From assembly GCA_027946365.1 (NCBI GenBank), contig JAPEUQ010000008.1, forward strand, positions 558,001 to 622,000: 64,000 nucleotides of DNA, read 5' to 3'. A model generated the notes under the pieces. That model did not search any database, was not told the origin of the DNA, and saw only the letters and a program-made list of their open reading frames with translations. Made by a program: the position numbers and the translations under genes. The stretch's first letter is position 1; every line of letters begins with the position of its first letter. This DNA is from Kalmusia sp. IMI 367209. Lineage: Eukaryota; Ascomycota; Dothideomycetes; Pleosporales; Didymosphaeriaceae. This document shows positions 10,388 to 21,841 of the stretch, in pieces.

Positions 10388-12151
10388 TCATAGGACCGCC
10401 AATGTAGTCAAATGCTCCTTGCACCTCTCCAACGGTTCAATTACGTTCTTGATCATCTCTCCTCGCCATGATGGATCCCCAGTCGTCACGCTTGGGAAGA
10501 AGCACCACCTCACAGCTGAAGCATAGTCCTTGCCCCCATCACCAAGAACCTTTTCGGACCACTTCAGAGCAGCTACAAGATCGTAGGCTTGCTTTGCTTC
10601 GCCAAATTCAGTTGGATACCTCTGTCGAATTGGTTGTTCTTCTAGTCGTGAACCGAAGCATAGCTCCACAAGGAGGATGCCAAGCGATGAGAGATCAAAT
10701 TCATTAGCTTTAACGCCTGATGTTGTAGAATCATTAAGCGTAAAGCCTTGGCAGATGAAGGGTTCGTGGTATGGCATACTGCAGTCGTCATTCACGCAGG
10801 GGAAGAAGAGGACGTCTTTTTTAGCAAGACCGTTGTTAAGCCATGGAGTATACCGGAGCTGGGCGACCGAGGAGGCAAGAAGCAGAGCTATAGAGAAACG
10901 TTGACCTCGCGTAAATTCTCCACCAAACTCGCCAGAGAGAATATGATCCAGCGTCACCGGACCGCCATGGTCAGGTCGTTTCCTTTTGGGAGCTGGGTGA
11001 AGGTGATAGATTTCGTCGTCATGGCTGATAATCCCAATACACTTGCCATGTTCTTCATTGCGTAGAAACTGGCAGAGGTTGATAGTTGGGTTGGCTATGA
11101 TGTCAGATTCCATCTTCGGTATGCTTGTACTGGAGGTTACAAAAGCAACCTTCCTCCGTCTTGCTGATTCTGATGATCGTTCTGAGATGAAAGATTGATC
11201 ATGTCGATGCTGAAGTGACTGGGGAGTAGTGGGAGGCTTCATGAGCTCCTGCGGAATGGAGCAGCCGATCATTTGTCCACACTGAACTTCTCTCCAGGAC
11301 CATAGAGTATCAGACTGAGATGATGGAGCAAGAGACATGAGAATCATTTCGAAGTATACTTCCGCAAGTGTGCGATGCTCGAGCCGAAGGTTGGCGAAGT
11401 GGTACTGCCGACAAGAGCACTTCCATGACTTATGGATTGCTTTGAAGAGGAGGTCTGACTTCTTCCACACCTTCCTAAACGTTTTTTCCAGAGAAGAAGT
11501 ATGTTTTGTGTTGGGAGGAGCAATTCTTTCCCACCCTAATATTTTGTTGCTTGTGCTAAGGAGTTTTTCCAATTGTCCATTGTATTTCTCCAGCCGTTTG
11601 AAAAGCTTGCTTCTTACAGGCTCACTGAAACTGAACTTGAGTCGGAATGTTTCGTAGTCCCATATCGCTTTCACTGAAGCAAGTTTGGATGACTTAATCA
11701 GCGGCTGTAGGCTTGTCAATCGTCGCTGCTTCTCAGCCTCCGGCGAAGCTAGCTTGCTTTGAAATGATTCTTTATCGAGAGCTAGCTCTTTTCTCAATTC
11801 TTCAGCTGTTTCGTTCATTTCGGAAATTATCTCCATATACAAGTTGTATGACTCCTGAAGCTGCTCCTCTAAGCGCTGCTGAAGAGCCTTGTTCCTCCAG
11901 TCTTCATTGCCGGGGTCATCTATTAGACGAGCCACCTCATCTGCATCCTTAATAATCGGCAGTAAAAGCCCTTTCAGATTCCGTTTGTACACGATCTCAT
12001 GAAATTGCACTTCTCTGCGGCAAGCGCTATATTCTTTCCGCGTCCGTCGAAGGAAACGACCAACCTCAGCGACATCGCGCCAGTGCTCGAGGGCGGAGAT
12101 GATCAGGGGAAAGGCTCCAAGGAGAACTCCTGCGATTTCGAGGCCGCTCAT
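10388..12151 (-). CDS. DUF7580-type fungal protein (helical N-terminus, degenerate kinase-like C-terminus)
   Basis: Single-exon, 587 aa from the ATG at 12151 (MSGLEIAGVLLGAFPLI). This is the family's usual start; an in-frame ATG 40 codons upstream is less likely. The N-terminal half is helical, with a hydrophobic start and charged coiled-coil stretches (MNETAEELRKEL). The C-terminal half contains RFSIALLLASSVAQL, KKDVLFFPC, FDLSSLGILLVELCFG and a WCFF element. These resemble the C-lobe of a protein kinase (FDLSSLGILLVEL like the kinase F-helix), but no HRD or DFG catalytic motif is visible. The family is expanded in Pezizomycotina and often sits near STAND and HET-domain genes; its function is unknown. 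It is divergent from the zinc-finger/TPR gene, 337 bp away. Confidence 0.8.
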   Translation of the reverse strand: MSGLEIAGVLLGAFPLIISALEHWRDVAEVGRFLRRTRKEYSACRREVQFHEIVYKRNLKGLLLPIIKDADEVARLIDDPGNEDWRNKALQQRLEEQLQESYNLYMEIISEMNETAEELRKELALDKESFQSKLASPEAEKQRRLTSLQPLIKSSKLASVKAIWDYETFRLKFSFSEPVRSKLFKRLEKYNGQLEKLLSTSNKILGWERIAPPNTKHTSSLEKTFRKVWKKSDLLFKAIHKSWKCSCRQYHFANLRLEHRTLAEVYFEMILMSLAPSSQSDTLWSWREVQCGQMIGCSIPQELMKPPTTPQSLQHRHDQSFISERSSESARRRKVAFVTSSTSIPKMESDIIANPTINLCQFLRNEEHGKCIGIISHDDEIYHLHPAPKRKRPDHGGPVTLDHILSGEFGGEFTRGQRFSIALLLASSVAQLRYTPWLNNGLAKKDVLFFPCVNDDCSMPYHEPFICQGFTLNDSTTSGVKANEFDLSSLGILLVELCFGSRLEEQPIRQRYPTEFGEAKQAYDLVAALKWSEKVLGDGGKDYASAVRWCFFPSVTTGDPSWRGEMIKNVIEPLERCKEHLTTLAVL

Positions 12152-12488
12152 CAGGAAGCAGCAGGAAATTGACAAAGACAAAGAGGAAGGAGTTAAATTT
12201 GTCGTGGAGTGAGAACTAGGCTTGACTGAAATTGAGGGCTGATCGTATTCGTGCACTTGCTGCCCCTGCAACCCCGCCCCACCTGATCCCAGTCAGCTTA
12301 ACCTGACAAAACAGGATTCTCCGCACAAAATAAGGTGGTCAGCTATCTGCATGAATATCTTTTGTTTCACTTTTGACACTTGCAAGAAAAGTGGGGCAAC
12401 GGAGCGGCTCCACCATCCATTTTCAGCCCGTAATCAACTAGCCACTAAGCTGTCCAGATATTCTTAACTCTGATAAGCCTATACCAAG
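12152..12488. promoter_or_regulatory. Divergent promoter region of the DUF7580-type and zinc-finger/TPR genes
   Basis: A 337-bp gap separates the two start codons, which point away from each other. It must hold both promoters. No specific binding site was recognised. Confidence 0.5.
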
Positions 12489-15442
12489 ATGGCTGTACCT
12501 GTATCAGCGCAATGTCGAGCCTGCATCACGACCCTGAAGACCATTATCTCGACTCTTTCTGACCCAAACAAACAGAAAAGCAGGCTTCACCATCAACAGG
12601 TGAACGATGAACTGGAGAGGTTTAGCCTATGGATTGGCAATATTGGGGCCATACATCTCCCGGAGTCTCCTTTGTCTCTTGAGTCACGTCTTCATGGCTC
12701 TGAATATATCTTGACTCATATTCTCAAGTTGCTAAATGATCTCAACGAAATCACCAAAGAACGTGAGTATTCTATTTTATATGTGCTTTAGACTAGCTGA
12801 CATATTTGGGTATAGTCTTGGAGATGGTCTCTGGAGGGATAGATCATGTGTCTCAAGATGATCTTGCTCAGGAAGACCAAATCGATGAAACGGAACTTCT
12901 TGCAGAAATCAGTGCCAGCATCACATGTCTCTTCAGAGTATCTAGACTCATTCGCGAGGCTGCACACACAGATTTATTTACTAAAGCTCTGAGCCGGGAC
13001 AGATACCAGTTCAACGACCAGTATGATATCGCTCACGTGGGCGAGAAGTACCCTAAGCTTGTCGCCGAAGAGTGGCTTCAGAAGCGACTGGGTCGAGCCA
13101 TCACTCAACGCCGGCACTACCTTAGTTACATTCGAGATCACCGAGATAAGCTGGAGGGTGCGTTGGCTCATAATGAGGCACTCAAGCATGTCGCCCCTAC
13201 CCCGCAAATTGTCGTCCAGCAGCTTCCAACTATGAAGTCACAGCTTGATTCTGCTAGCCGGCCATCAACATTCTTCACAAAAGCTACGAGTCTAGCACCA
13301 GGATCTATCACAACTCAGATGCTCAGTGCGGAGGAATCAGATTCTGAAAATGATCTGAAGTCACACACGACAGTATCTCGTTCTCTTGATGGGGAATTGG
13401 ACGTCTCAGCTACTGTTAAGATTCCAAAGCTTGACGACCTGCGAGCAGCTTCTAAGGAATTCGAATGCCCGTTTTGCTTCCAAATGAAAAGGTATAAGAA
13501 TGAACGAGTTTGGCGACGGCATGTTTTCTCAGACCTCCGCACTTATATCTGCACGTTCCCAGACTGCGATGCCCCGTACTTTGGTGATATCAACGAATGG
13601 TTTCGCCACGAAATGCAGACCCACCGCGTCAGCTACGCCTGCCAGATTTGCCATGGAAAGATCTTCCAGCTCAAAGATCGCTACCTTACTCATGTCCGGA
13701 AACGACATGCGGTGATAGCAGAAGACAATGAAGAGCAACTGCTCGTTGATATTTCCAGAAAACCATTGAACGAAATACCAGCTCAGCAATGTCCATGTTG
13801 CTCAGACTGGGTCGATCGTCTTAAGGAGCGAGTAGAAGTTGTCAGAATCCCTCATGATGCTTCTGGACATATCATCAGTGTCGACCCAACTGTGTTCAAG
13901 CGTCACCTTGCTTCTCACTTAGAGCAATTGGCATTATTCGCGATTCCTATTAATTTATCTGCTGAATATGACAGCAATTCAAATGTAGCCATCGAAGCGG
14001 ATGTAGATGCTCTTGGGCAAAGCTCGAATCTCTCGACCCTCACCTTTGAGAGTTCCAGGCCACCACTTCCAGAAGGAGTCGAAGTAGAGACAGAGAATAT
14101 GGAGAAAAGGAAAATTGAACTAATGCCTCAATTCGATCAAAGAGAGGCTGACATCTCAAGCTCTCAGGAAGCATTTAGCCTATCAGAGGGAGGCCATCTT
14201 GACGACGCCAATTCAGTGGCGGGCCAGGTGGTCGAAGCTACGCCTGAGGCTAATCCGGGCCGCGCAGGAAAGCTAATCGACCTGGAAACCAAGCTCGAGA
14301 GTCGAAGCAGGAACATTGGACATCTGAGTGATCTCGAAGCGGAAATTCACGTAGCAGAAGAGGAATTAAGCTGCACGCCCGAAGATCATCCAGATCGTCC
14401 AGCCCGGTTGATGGATCTAGGAGCCAAAATGCAAAGGCGCTTTGAACACACAAGAGATATAGATGATATTGACAAGGCGACCTCTATCCTGGAACGAGCG
14501 GTATCCACTGTGCGTCCAGACCATCCAAATCTTCCAGTCTGGCTGAACAACTTAGGAAGCACACTAGAAAGACGATATTGGTTCACAACAGATATAGATG
14601 ATCTTAACAGAGCGATCTCTGTATCCGAACAACTGGTCTCCACCATGCCTAAAGATCACGCAGATTTCCCATACTGGTTGGACACACTATGCACCAGACT
14701 CAATCGTCGATATGAGCGCAGAGGGAGCTTAGATGATCTGGAAAAGGCCATCCAGATAGCACGGCAAGCAGTTGATCTCACTTCCGAAGGCAATTCTGAT
14801 GTCATAGAGCGGCTAAATAACCTTGCCTTTCTGCAACATGGTGACTTCGAAGAAGCAGTAACCATTCTTCGCAGAGCACTACATGCAGCAAATAAGTTGC
14901 TAGGGTCAAATCACCCAACTACGCTGCAGTGTATGAATGATCTAGAATTAACGCTCAGAAATCAACGTGACTTCACAGAGGCAGAGGACCTGAGTCAAGA
15001 TATAATAGATGAATTTGAAAAGAGGTCGAGGCCAGAGCACTCCTCTACACGGGGCAGCATGAGTAACCTGGTGTTAGTACTGCAGGATCAGGGAAAGTTC
15101 GAAGCAGCTGAGGTTTTAAGTCGACGAACGCTAGAAGAAAGTGAGAAGGTTCTAGGAGTAGGGCACGTTGATACACTCGTCAACGTTAGTCAGCTTGGAA
15201 CAGTGTTGGAGAAGCAGGGAAGGTACGAAGAGGCGGAAGCATTGCACCAGCAAGCCGTAGAAGGATATAAGAACGAGCTGGGACCGGAAGACCCCGATAC
15301 ACTCACCAGTATGGAAAAGCTAGCCTTGGCGCTCAGAGGTCAAGGACGATGGAAAGAAGCCGATGACCTAGAGGCAGAGGTGAAAGACACAAGGGAGAGA
15401 GGGCTTGGCGATGAGCATCCGGGGCCTGACAGCCATGGATAA
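12489..15442 (+). CDS. Fungal C2H2-like zinc-finger and TPR fusion protein
   Basis: Exons 12489-12762 and 12816-15442 (GTGAGT donor, TATAG acceptor) give 966 aa. The N-terminal ~200 residues are helical. Residues ~310-480 contain three degenerate zinc fingers of the type seen in many fungal STAND-associated proteins: CPFC...RRHVFSDLRTYIC, CDAPYF..INEWFRHE..H, and CQIC...LTHVRKRH. A CPCC element and a closing RHLASHLEQLALFAIP follow. From about residue 590 come two kinds of TPR: ~45-residue units (HPDRPARLMDLGAKMQRRFE) and kinesin-light-chain-like 42-residue units (HPTTLQCMNDLELTLRNQ, GKFEAAEVLSRR). The closest named relatives are acuF-like zinc-finger/TPR proteins. There is no NB-ARC domain, so it lacks the switch module of a STAND receptor. 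Its function is unknown; protein scaffolding is an inference from TPRs. Confidence 0.8.
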
Positions 15443-16896
15443 CTTCCCGTCACTTGAGTCACAAATTTGTAACCAGAAGGCATGGATACTTCTAATTCTA
15501 TTCGTTCAGATGCGTATACAAGTCTTCAAGCGCTAGCATATTGAAAATGTCGTGCATGCAACTCCAACTAAGTGGCAAATGAAGAGGATAGGTTTATATA
15601 CTGATGCTGTTTTAAATGTAGAGCACTTAGCTAGTGGAGATATAAAATGGCATAAGTGGGGTAAGCGCAGCCATGATTGAAGGTGCAGTAGTGGAAGTCA
15701 TGCAGCACGAAACCCTGTCACTCCTCGCAGAAAAAACGGTCACCAGCATCAAATTCGACCTTACGGGCTGAAGGTCTCCGGAAGAGATGAGACTTTCGGC
15801 TTGGGAAATGGCTACGGTTTACTCGAATTACCAAACTATATTGCTAAGGCAGAACGTTACTGGGTTTTTACCTTCTGCCTTCTGTACTCAGCTATCCGCC
15901 GGAAAGGAGAATTCTGATGGAAGGTATCGTCGGATTCTCAGGCATCCATCTAGTATTCTACTGTTCGACTATCTGTGAGAGTATTCAGACTACAATTTTA
16001 CTCCAGATCATGCATATTCCCCATCGCAAAGCATAGAGAGCTCAACTACTCAGTGACTTAGACCTATCTGTTTTGCCAGGCATTCCAAAAATGTGACTGT
16101 TTAGACGCTAATAATAGCCCTACAAAGCCATGAAATTAATGACATAAGTGGCAGGAATGTCTATACTACCCCACGTGAAGGTGTTCGGAGCGCAGCGCAC
16201 AGCGAGAAAGGTCGTCCACCGTGTAGTGTCCTCAGTAGTATCAGTAAAGAGGAGAAGCGGGCTATCTCTGCAAGCTGTAATCGTTAGGCGAGATTCGTAC
16301 ACTCACGTACACGTACTGTAGCACTTCTATAGATCCCTTCGTCAAAGGCAAAGCTCGAAGTAGTTGGTCAAACCGCTCTAGCCAAAACTAGATACTTTCT
16401 GTTCCTAGCCCCGCCCGCTTGGCGCATATGTATGCCCCGCTATGGGAACTAAACGCCCAAGTACGTGGAATTTTAAAAAGAGTATTAAAATATGAGAGAC
16501 AGCTACTACTGGAGCAGAGCCATCAGAGGCTAATAGGGCCGCAACAACCAGTAACAAGAAGGCCCAACGACTCTGTTCCTAGGCTCTTAGATAGTTTAAT
16601 TTTAGTAAAGAACGTATCACAGGATCAGTAGATATACGGAGGGATGAATAATTGGAACTGTAGTTGTAATTAGCGACAGAAGTAGGAATACACTTACATG
16701 TGCGTTATCCATAGGCGCTATATCCTACCTGTAGCCAATACCCTCCTGATGTCATGTCGATTGATTATGTTCAATGTGCAGATTTACTGAGGAATAACTA
16801 TGTCTTAACATGAATCGTACAAATATGAATAAGGAAGACAGTCGTCAGCAAATCCCACCTCACGTTCTATTCTCTATAATAAAACTCAAATTTCCA
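15443..16896. other. Intergenic with one dispersed-repeat copy
   Basis: No gene recognised. The stretch holds the left copy of the dispersed repeat at about 16177-16427; the rest is AT-rich with only short, unsupported open frames. Confidence 0.5.
16177..16427. repeat. Dispersed repeat, copy A, mutated
   Basis: This ~250-bp segment aligns by eye along its whole length with 18982-19227. Shared anchors are gaaggtg, gcgcagcgca, gagaagcggg, ctcacgtacacgta, tgtagcac, ttggtcaa and gcgcat. Compared with copy B it shows an excess of G-to-A and C-to-T changes (agccaaaacta against ggccagaacgg), as expected after repeat-induced point mutation. No terminal repeats or coding frame are visible, so the element type is unknown. 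Confidence 0.7.
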
Positions 16897-18488
16897 TTAC
16901 CAAAAGTCTTGTGGTGATTCAGCTCTCTCATGCCTTTGATGCCAACCCGGCGGAAACTTGCCCAAGACTCCAGCGACGGGTTGGAAGGGAGTGGGACCTT
17001 CTTGAGTGTGTTCCTCTTCGGGTTCAGGCTCGGTGTCACCCCCGCTCTCCGTCTCGTTCTCCTCAATTTGCTGAGGTCTTTCAACCTGAACTTCTAACGG
17101 TTCTATATGATTTGCCGCCACAGATGTCGGAAATTCCTGAGGCGCAGCCAATGGTTCTACTGGCTCATTACTACCTCGCTGGATACCTGTCTCTTGCCAT
17201 TCTGCTTTCGATTTTCCATAACCTTTCGCAATCAATCTTGGACTTGTTAATGGAGAGCGGTCTCTGATCTTTGGTGGGCTGAGGATGGTGCCATCGGGGT
17301 CGTTCATGTATTCTTTTGCTCGAACGCTGCGGTAAGCGTTGTTGACATCTGGGTTCCTGCTATTGAAAGTCGGTTTGACCCCTTTTCTGGATGTGGCTGT
17401 AGAAGTGGTTGGGGAAGCCATTGTTGTGGATGAGGTTGTGGATGCAGTCGAGGCATGCGGAGTTGATTCGGAAATTGCGGAGATTGATGGGAGTGCATTC
17501 AAGAGGTCTAATGTATCAGAAAACTCTTTCTGCATTCTAGGAATCTTAGTAGATTGTCCTAGGTCGGTCCTCCGCGGCTTGGACACCATCGACGTCTTAG
17601 TCGTGAGGTGCGGAGGTCCTTTAAAGTTTGATCTCATCAATTCAGGCTCGGATCTGTCGGTTTTATCCGATTTGTGGGTACCACGACTTGATCCCTTTGG
17701 AGGTAAGACATTATTGACATAATCCTCTACGGAATCTGTGAAGTGCAAAAGTGCGTTCGCTTCGGAGGTAAAGTCACGACTGTAATTCTTCTCTTCAAGT
17801 ACAATGACTTTCTCTTTGGCACTTTGCAAGCGTTTATCGATTTCGCGCCGCATGCTACGACGATTTCGTCTACTCAACATTAGCGCCCACTCGGACAAGG
17901 GGGCCCTAAGAAACCTCACATGCTGTTCTTTAAAAAGGCCATGCGTTCCTCCACTGACACTCGTAGTTCTCCCTCAAGCGCTTGTCGTCGTCCATCTCTT
18001 ACAGCTCGCTTTAAAAACTTCAACTCCTCATCTAACTTTTCAATACAACGGATATTCGTGAATCCGTCGATACTCTCCCTTGCTACTCTTAGTGAGGCAC
18101 GAAGACGCTCCACATAACTTCTGCTGGAGTACCACTTCACATGCGCAGTAACGATCTCAGCAAGCGAGTACTCATACCTCTTAGAAAGCAGTGGTCTAAA
18201 TTTCTTCAACAGATTCTTAAGCCCATGAATCGCACATTTGGTCCAGGAGATTAAGTAGACGGGAGAAAAATAGCATTTCGTGGTGGACGTTGACCTATCA
18301 AAACAGACATCAAGAAGTGTTTCGTAGAGCTCCGCAAAAATGATCATTTCGTCCGCTGTTTCGCTGATTTCGTGGCGTGCATATTTGACTGATTTAATTA
18401 TATCGCGAAGAGAGCGACTGAGTCGTATTAATTCGGTACCTAGCGTGCATGCTGCCGCAACACCGCCAAAAATCGTTAGCGCTTCCAT
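16897..18488 (-). CDS. Protein with fungal NACHT/STAND-type N-terminal helical domain, no NTPase
   Basis: Exons 18488-17920 and 17869-16897 (50-nt intron, GTGAGG donor, GAGTAG acceptor) give 513 aa. The N-terminus (MEALTIFGGVAAACTLGTELI) and the following helices (ISETADEMIIFAELYETLLDV) match the helical domain often found ahead of STAND NTPases or standing alone. A charged coiled coil (RREIDKRLQSAKEKVIVLEEK) follows. The C-terminal half is low complexity: a Ser/Thr run near residue 330 and an acidic Glu/Pro segment near residue 460. No P-loop exists downstream. It could be an orphan N-terminal domain or a regulator of a STAND protein; its role is unknown. Confidence 0.72.
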
Positions 18489-21106
18489 TTTGCTAGTTAG
18501 TGAGCTTGTAACAGGAAAAGAAGAAAGCGATTAGCCGCCAAATAGAGAGAGAAAAGAGGAGAATTTCGAAGTGGAGAATATTGCGATAGGAAATAACACG
18601 GGTAAAAGAAACTGCCAGTTGCAGCTGTTGACCGGTGAAGTCGGGGTCCTCATGCCTGCATCGTATCTGCCAATCATAGATTTTGGACGCCCACCATGCG
18701 GTATGTTTGTATGCAAGCATGGCGAGGATGGCAAAACACAAAATGCCTGCTTTTTCATGTTTGATTTCTCGTACATCTGTCTATGCTACTGGAAATACCA
18801 TTCTATCCCAGTGTAGACCTGAATAACCCTTCACAGCCTCGAAAGATGCGGGTCCATACATCATCATACGGCCTGGAGCATTTCGGCAGGATAGTTCTTG
18901 AAAGGGGTTTTAAATGTTTCAGGAGCACATGTGCTAAGTAGCAAGTACTTACATTTCTTTCTTGTGACTTTATTCATGATCGAAGGTGCTTGGAACGCAG
19001 CGCAAATAGCAAGGCCGTCCATCGTGCAGCGTTCCGTAGTGGGGTGGAGACGAGAAGCGGGGTGGTGCTACAAGGCGTAGTTTCTGAGCGAGACCCATAC
19101 TCTCACGTACACGTATTGTAGCACCCTTCAAGACCCCTGTTAGACGAGGGCGCAGGTCGAATGCGTTGGTCAACCGTTCTGGCCAGAACGGGATTAGTTT
19201 TATTCCACACCCGCTGGCTTAGCGCATCTGGCCACAGGGTTAGTTCAAGTACTTAGAGCCAATGATGCGCCGGAATGCTTGACCCATGATCATGACAGAA
19301 AGGCAGTGTCTTATCGCGAGGCTGCTTCGCGCTAGCTTTTTACTAGTTGCACACGCTAGGCAGCCGTTTTCAGCCTTCGTGAAGCGAGGGAGCCTTCCCG
19401 ACTCCTTCGCGGTCAACTCCAGAAGCTGGAAACACACTAGGGAAGCTGTGTATTGATACTCCGAGTTGAAGCGTAGAGAAAGATGAGGGGCTATTATCTT
19501 GGAATGAGTCATCGGAAGATATATGGGAAGATAACTTTTCTGTTGAGCGGGGTAACTTTTGGATTTTTTTATTACCAAACAAGTGTTCAAACCAAATTTT
19601 GCATGAATGATCTTAGCTTTCTGCCCTTGTTGCTGCTTGATAATTCATTATCGCACTAACAATTTCTGTTTGTGCGGAAGTGTTCATTATTCCAGGTCGG
19701 AAATTATGGCCAGAGTAGGCCTCATTTTAACCTGTCAGAGTGTGCATACTGTACATTTACAATGACCTTTCTGGTATTGCAAGGTTCCTTGCACAAAAGA
19801 GCATTCTTGCCAGATCGCAAATGCGCAGATTTGTGACGATAGCATTAAGCTGCGTTCAAGGTCTAGCTCCCACCACCATATTCGCTATCTTGACCAACTC
19901 AACTTTCTTTGAACACCTACCAAGTCCGAGTCTTCAAAATAAGGTCACTAGATCAGATCATTCATTCTCGTCATTAGTAGTGCAGAATCAAGTACCAAGT
20001 TTTCCCCTTTCAATATTCAGGATTCCTAATCGAATAGCTTTACGGTCACATGGTAACACATTATTAGACTCCTGCCTAGTGGCTGCTGCATGGTGTAGGG
20101 ATTTCTCTTAATGATTTCATTGGTGAATGGGCTAAATGTAGTGAAGTGCTGCAAGGCTGAGGCACAGCTACAAGCAATCACGCGCCTTTCGGCTAAGCCA
20201 CTCGCTTCAGCTTTTTTTTGGTGCAAGGCAGGATCGTTTCAAGTACACTTCAGCCAACAAATAATTGAAATAGCGGAGAATTGGGTCAACAAGCTGCTGG
20301 AATTCACTACTTATGTGAGGAAAATTAGCTTGTCTAAATGTTCTCGGTATAGGAGGCTTGCACCTAGTGTTATTTGCATGTAAGCGGTGTCAGCAATATA
20401 TGCAAGGTGAGCTGCAACTCGAACAATCCATTGATTGAACTTGCTTAAAAAGACAGCTCGAAGATCATTGGCTGAGTGTCCTGCAGAGGAGTCAGGGTGT
20501 GATTTCGAGGAGGTGTAATTTTCAAGTCATCATCCGGTGAACAGATAAAGACGGAGATCTGGCGTTCGAATGATGAAACGATAACACTCAACGGGACTGG
20601 TAGATCAATATGCATAAGCTTCACCGGTATTTCGCGAAGATGTAGCCTTGGAGGGGGCTGTATTCCTGCCTTGTAGCTGTGACAGCTTCATGGTCTACGT
20701 ACGCAGTTGATTAAATTCTCTTGTTGGTTTCTCCACTCTTACATCCCCCCCTGGGCATAGAATATGATTGATCCACCCTCCGAGTCTCCGAGGGGAAGCT
20801 TTCTTGACTTCATATAGGACATTGGTTCACAGGCGCATTCACGAACCTTCCACTGGTATAGCCAAGCATGTCAATATAACATTCACCGGCTCGAGGCTTC
20901 CAGGGTGTATGCACAAAGCCACGATTCATTTCTGCCACATGAAATGTAGCAGGCTGAGCATATGCAACAATTGGGTGATTTTTCAGCTTTCAAACGTGAG
21001 CTCGTGGTACGATCATTCGTTTGCCAAGAACGAAAGCGGGGAAATCCTATAAACTTGCAGTAATCTGGTGAATATTACAAAGAACGACTCTTCTCGTTCT
21101 CTCTAG
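18489..21106. other. Long gene-poor stretch with second dispersed-repeat copy
   Basis: About 2.6 kb with no recognisable protein or RNA gene. It contains repeat copy B at about 18982-19227. Short open frames exist on both strands, but none shows a known motif or a splice-consistent extension. Confidence 0.5.
18982..19227. repeat. Dispersed repeat, copy B
   Basis: Less mutated partner of the segment at 16177-16427, in direct orientation and about 2.8 kb away. The two similarities start and stop at comparable points (gaaggtg at the left, gcgcat at the right), which argues for a real element boundary rather than a large segmental duplication. It brackets the helical-domain gene at 16897-18488 together with copy A. 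Confidence 0.7.
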
Positions 21107-21841
21107 ATGCATTTTAAAGCTTTTTCGGCGACCTTGACCTCCAAATCAGACATGTCGCAATCCGCCCAACCCACGCCGCTTTCGTTTGAGGCCTCTCGTA
21201 AATGGAATCTTGCGGAAATTTTTTATCTCAATCATAAAGTGGATGGGTTCTTCAATTGTTCAGGTGTCAAAAGAGGGACGGAAACTTCTTGTGGAATGGA
21301 ACTCGACAACCATGCTACATCCATGATCAACGAACTGCTTGAAAATATGTCAACATTACCACCACAAGATATTATCAAATCTCTGGATGAACTCGCCAGT
21401 ATCGCTCTATGCCGTCACCACAAGCTTCAAAAACAGGTCAAGGTGAAACAGTGGATGAAGGCAATGGAGCGCATCCGTTCCACCCAGGAAGAATCGAACA
21501 TCTTGGAGTTGGATGGCTCTCCGGCACCAGCATTGCCCGTCACGAGCCCACAGTCTGTGTCATCGCTACCATCTTATGGCAATATATATGTTGGGTCCGT
21601 TAGCTCAGAGACGCAATTTGAAAGAAATAAAGAAACCATTTCGGTCGTGCAATCAAGCTATATGCCATTTCAAAAGCAGATCTCCGACTTACAAGCAGAG
21701 CTCAAGGCTCAGGCGTCACGTATCGCTATCCTCGAGGATACTTACAAGCATCTCGATGATACAGCTTCTTCTCAGAAGAGATTCGGCGGGCCCTGGGCAC
21801 GTTTGAAAGCAGGTTTTCGAATCTTATTGAAAGGAAGATGA
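21107..21841 (+). CDS. Small protein with Cys/His motif like the leader of fungal GIY-YIG proteins
   Basis: Single exon, 244 aa. Residues ~50-108 contain a Cys at FFNC, a second at SCG and later LCRHH, separated by helical text with LLENMSTLP and LDELASIALC. This spacing resembles the small domain that precedes the T5orf172/MUG113 GIY-YIG nuclease in many Pezizomycotina proteins. Here no GIY-YIG domain follows. A Ser/Pro-rich linker leads to a predicted coiled coil (QISDLQAELKAQASRIAIL) and a basic C-terminus (KAGFRILLKGR). A second in-frame ATG at 21152 (MSQSAQ) is an alternative start. Probably nucleic-acid or protein binding; no specific function can be given. Confidence 0.6.
   Translation: MHFKAFSATLTSKSDMSQSAQPTPLSFEASRKWNLAEIFYLNHKVDGFFNCSGVKRGTETSCGMELDNHATSMINELLENMSTLPPQDIIKSLDELASIALCRHHKLQKQVKVKQWMKAMERIRSTQEESNILELDGSPAPALPVTSPQSVSSLPSYGNIYVGSVSSETQFERNKETISVVQSSYMPFQKQISDLQAELKAQASRIAILEDTYKHLDDTASSQKRFGGPWARLKAGFRILLKGR

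Noticed and set aside
12152..12271. Upstream start adding 40 residues to the DUF7580-type protein
   Set aside because: The family usually starts at the MSGLEIAG methionine at 12151, and the extension is low complexity.
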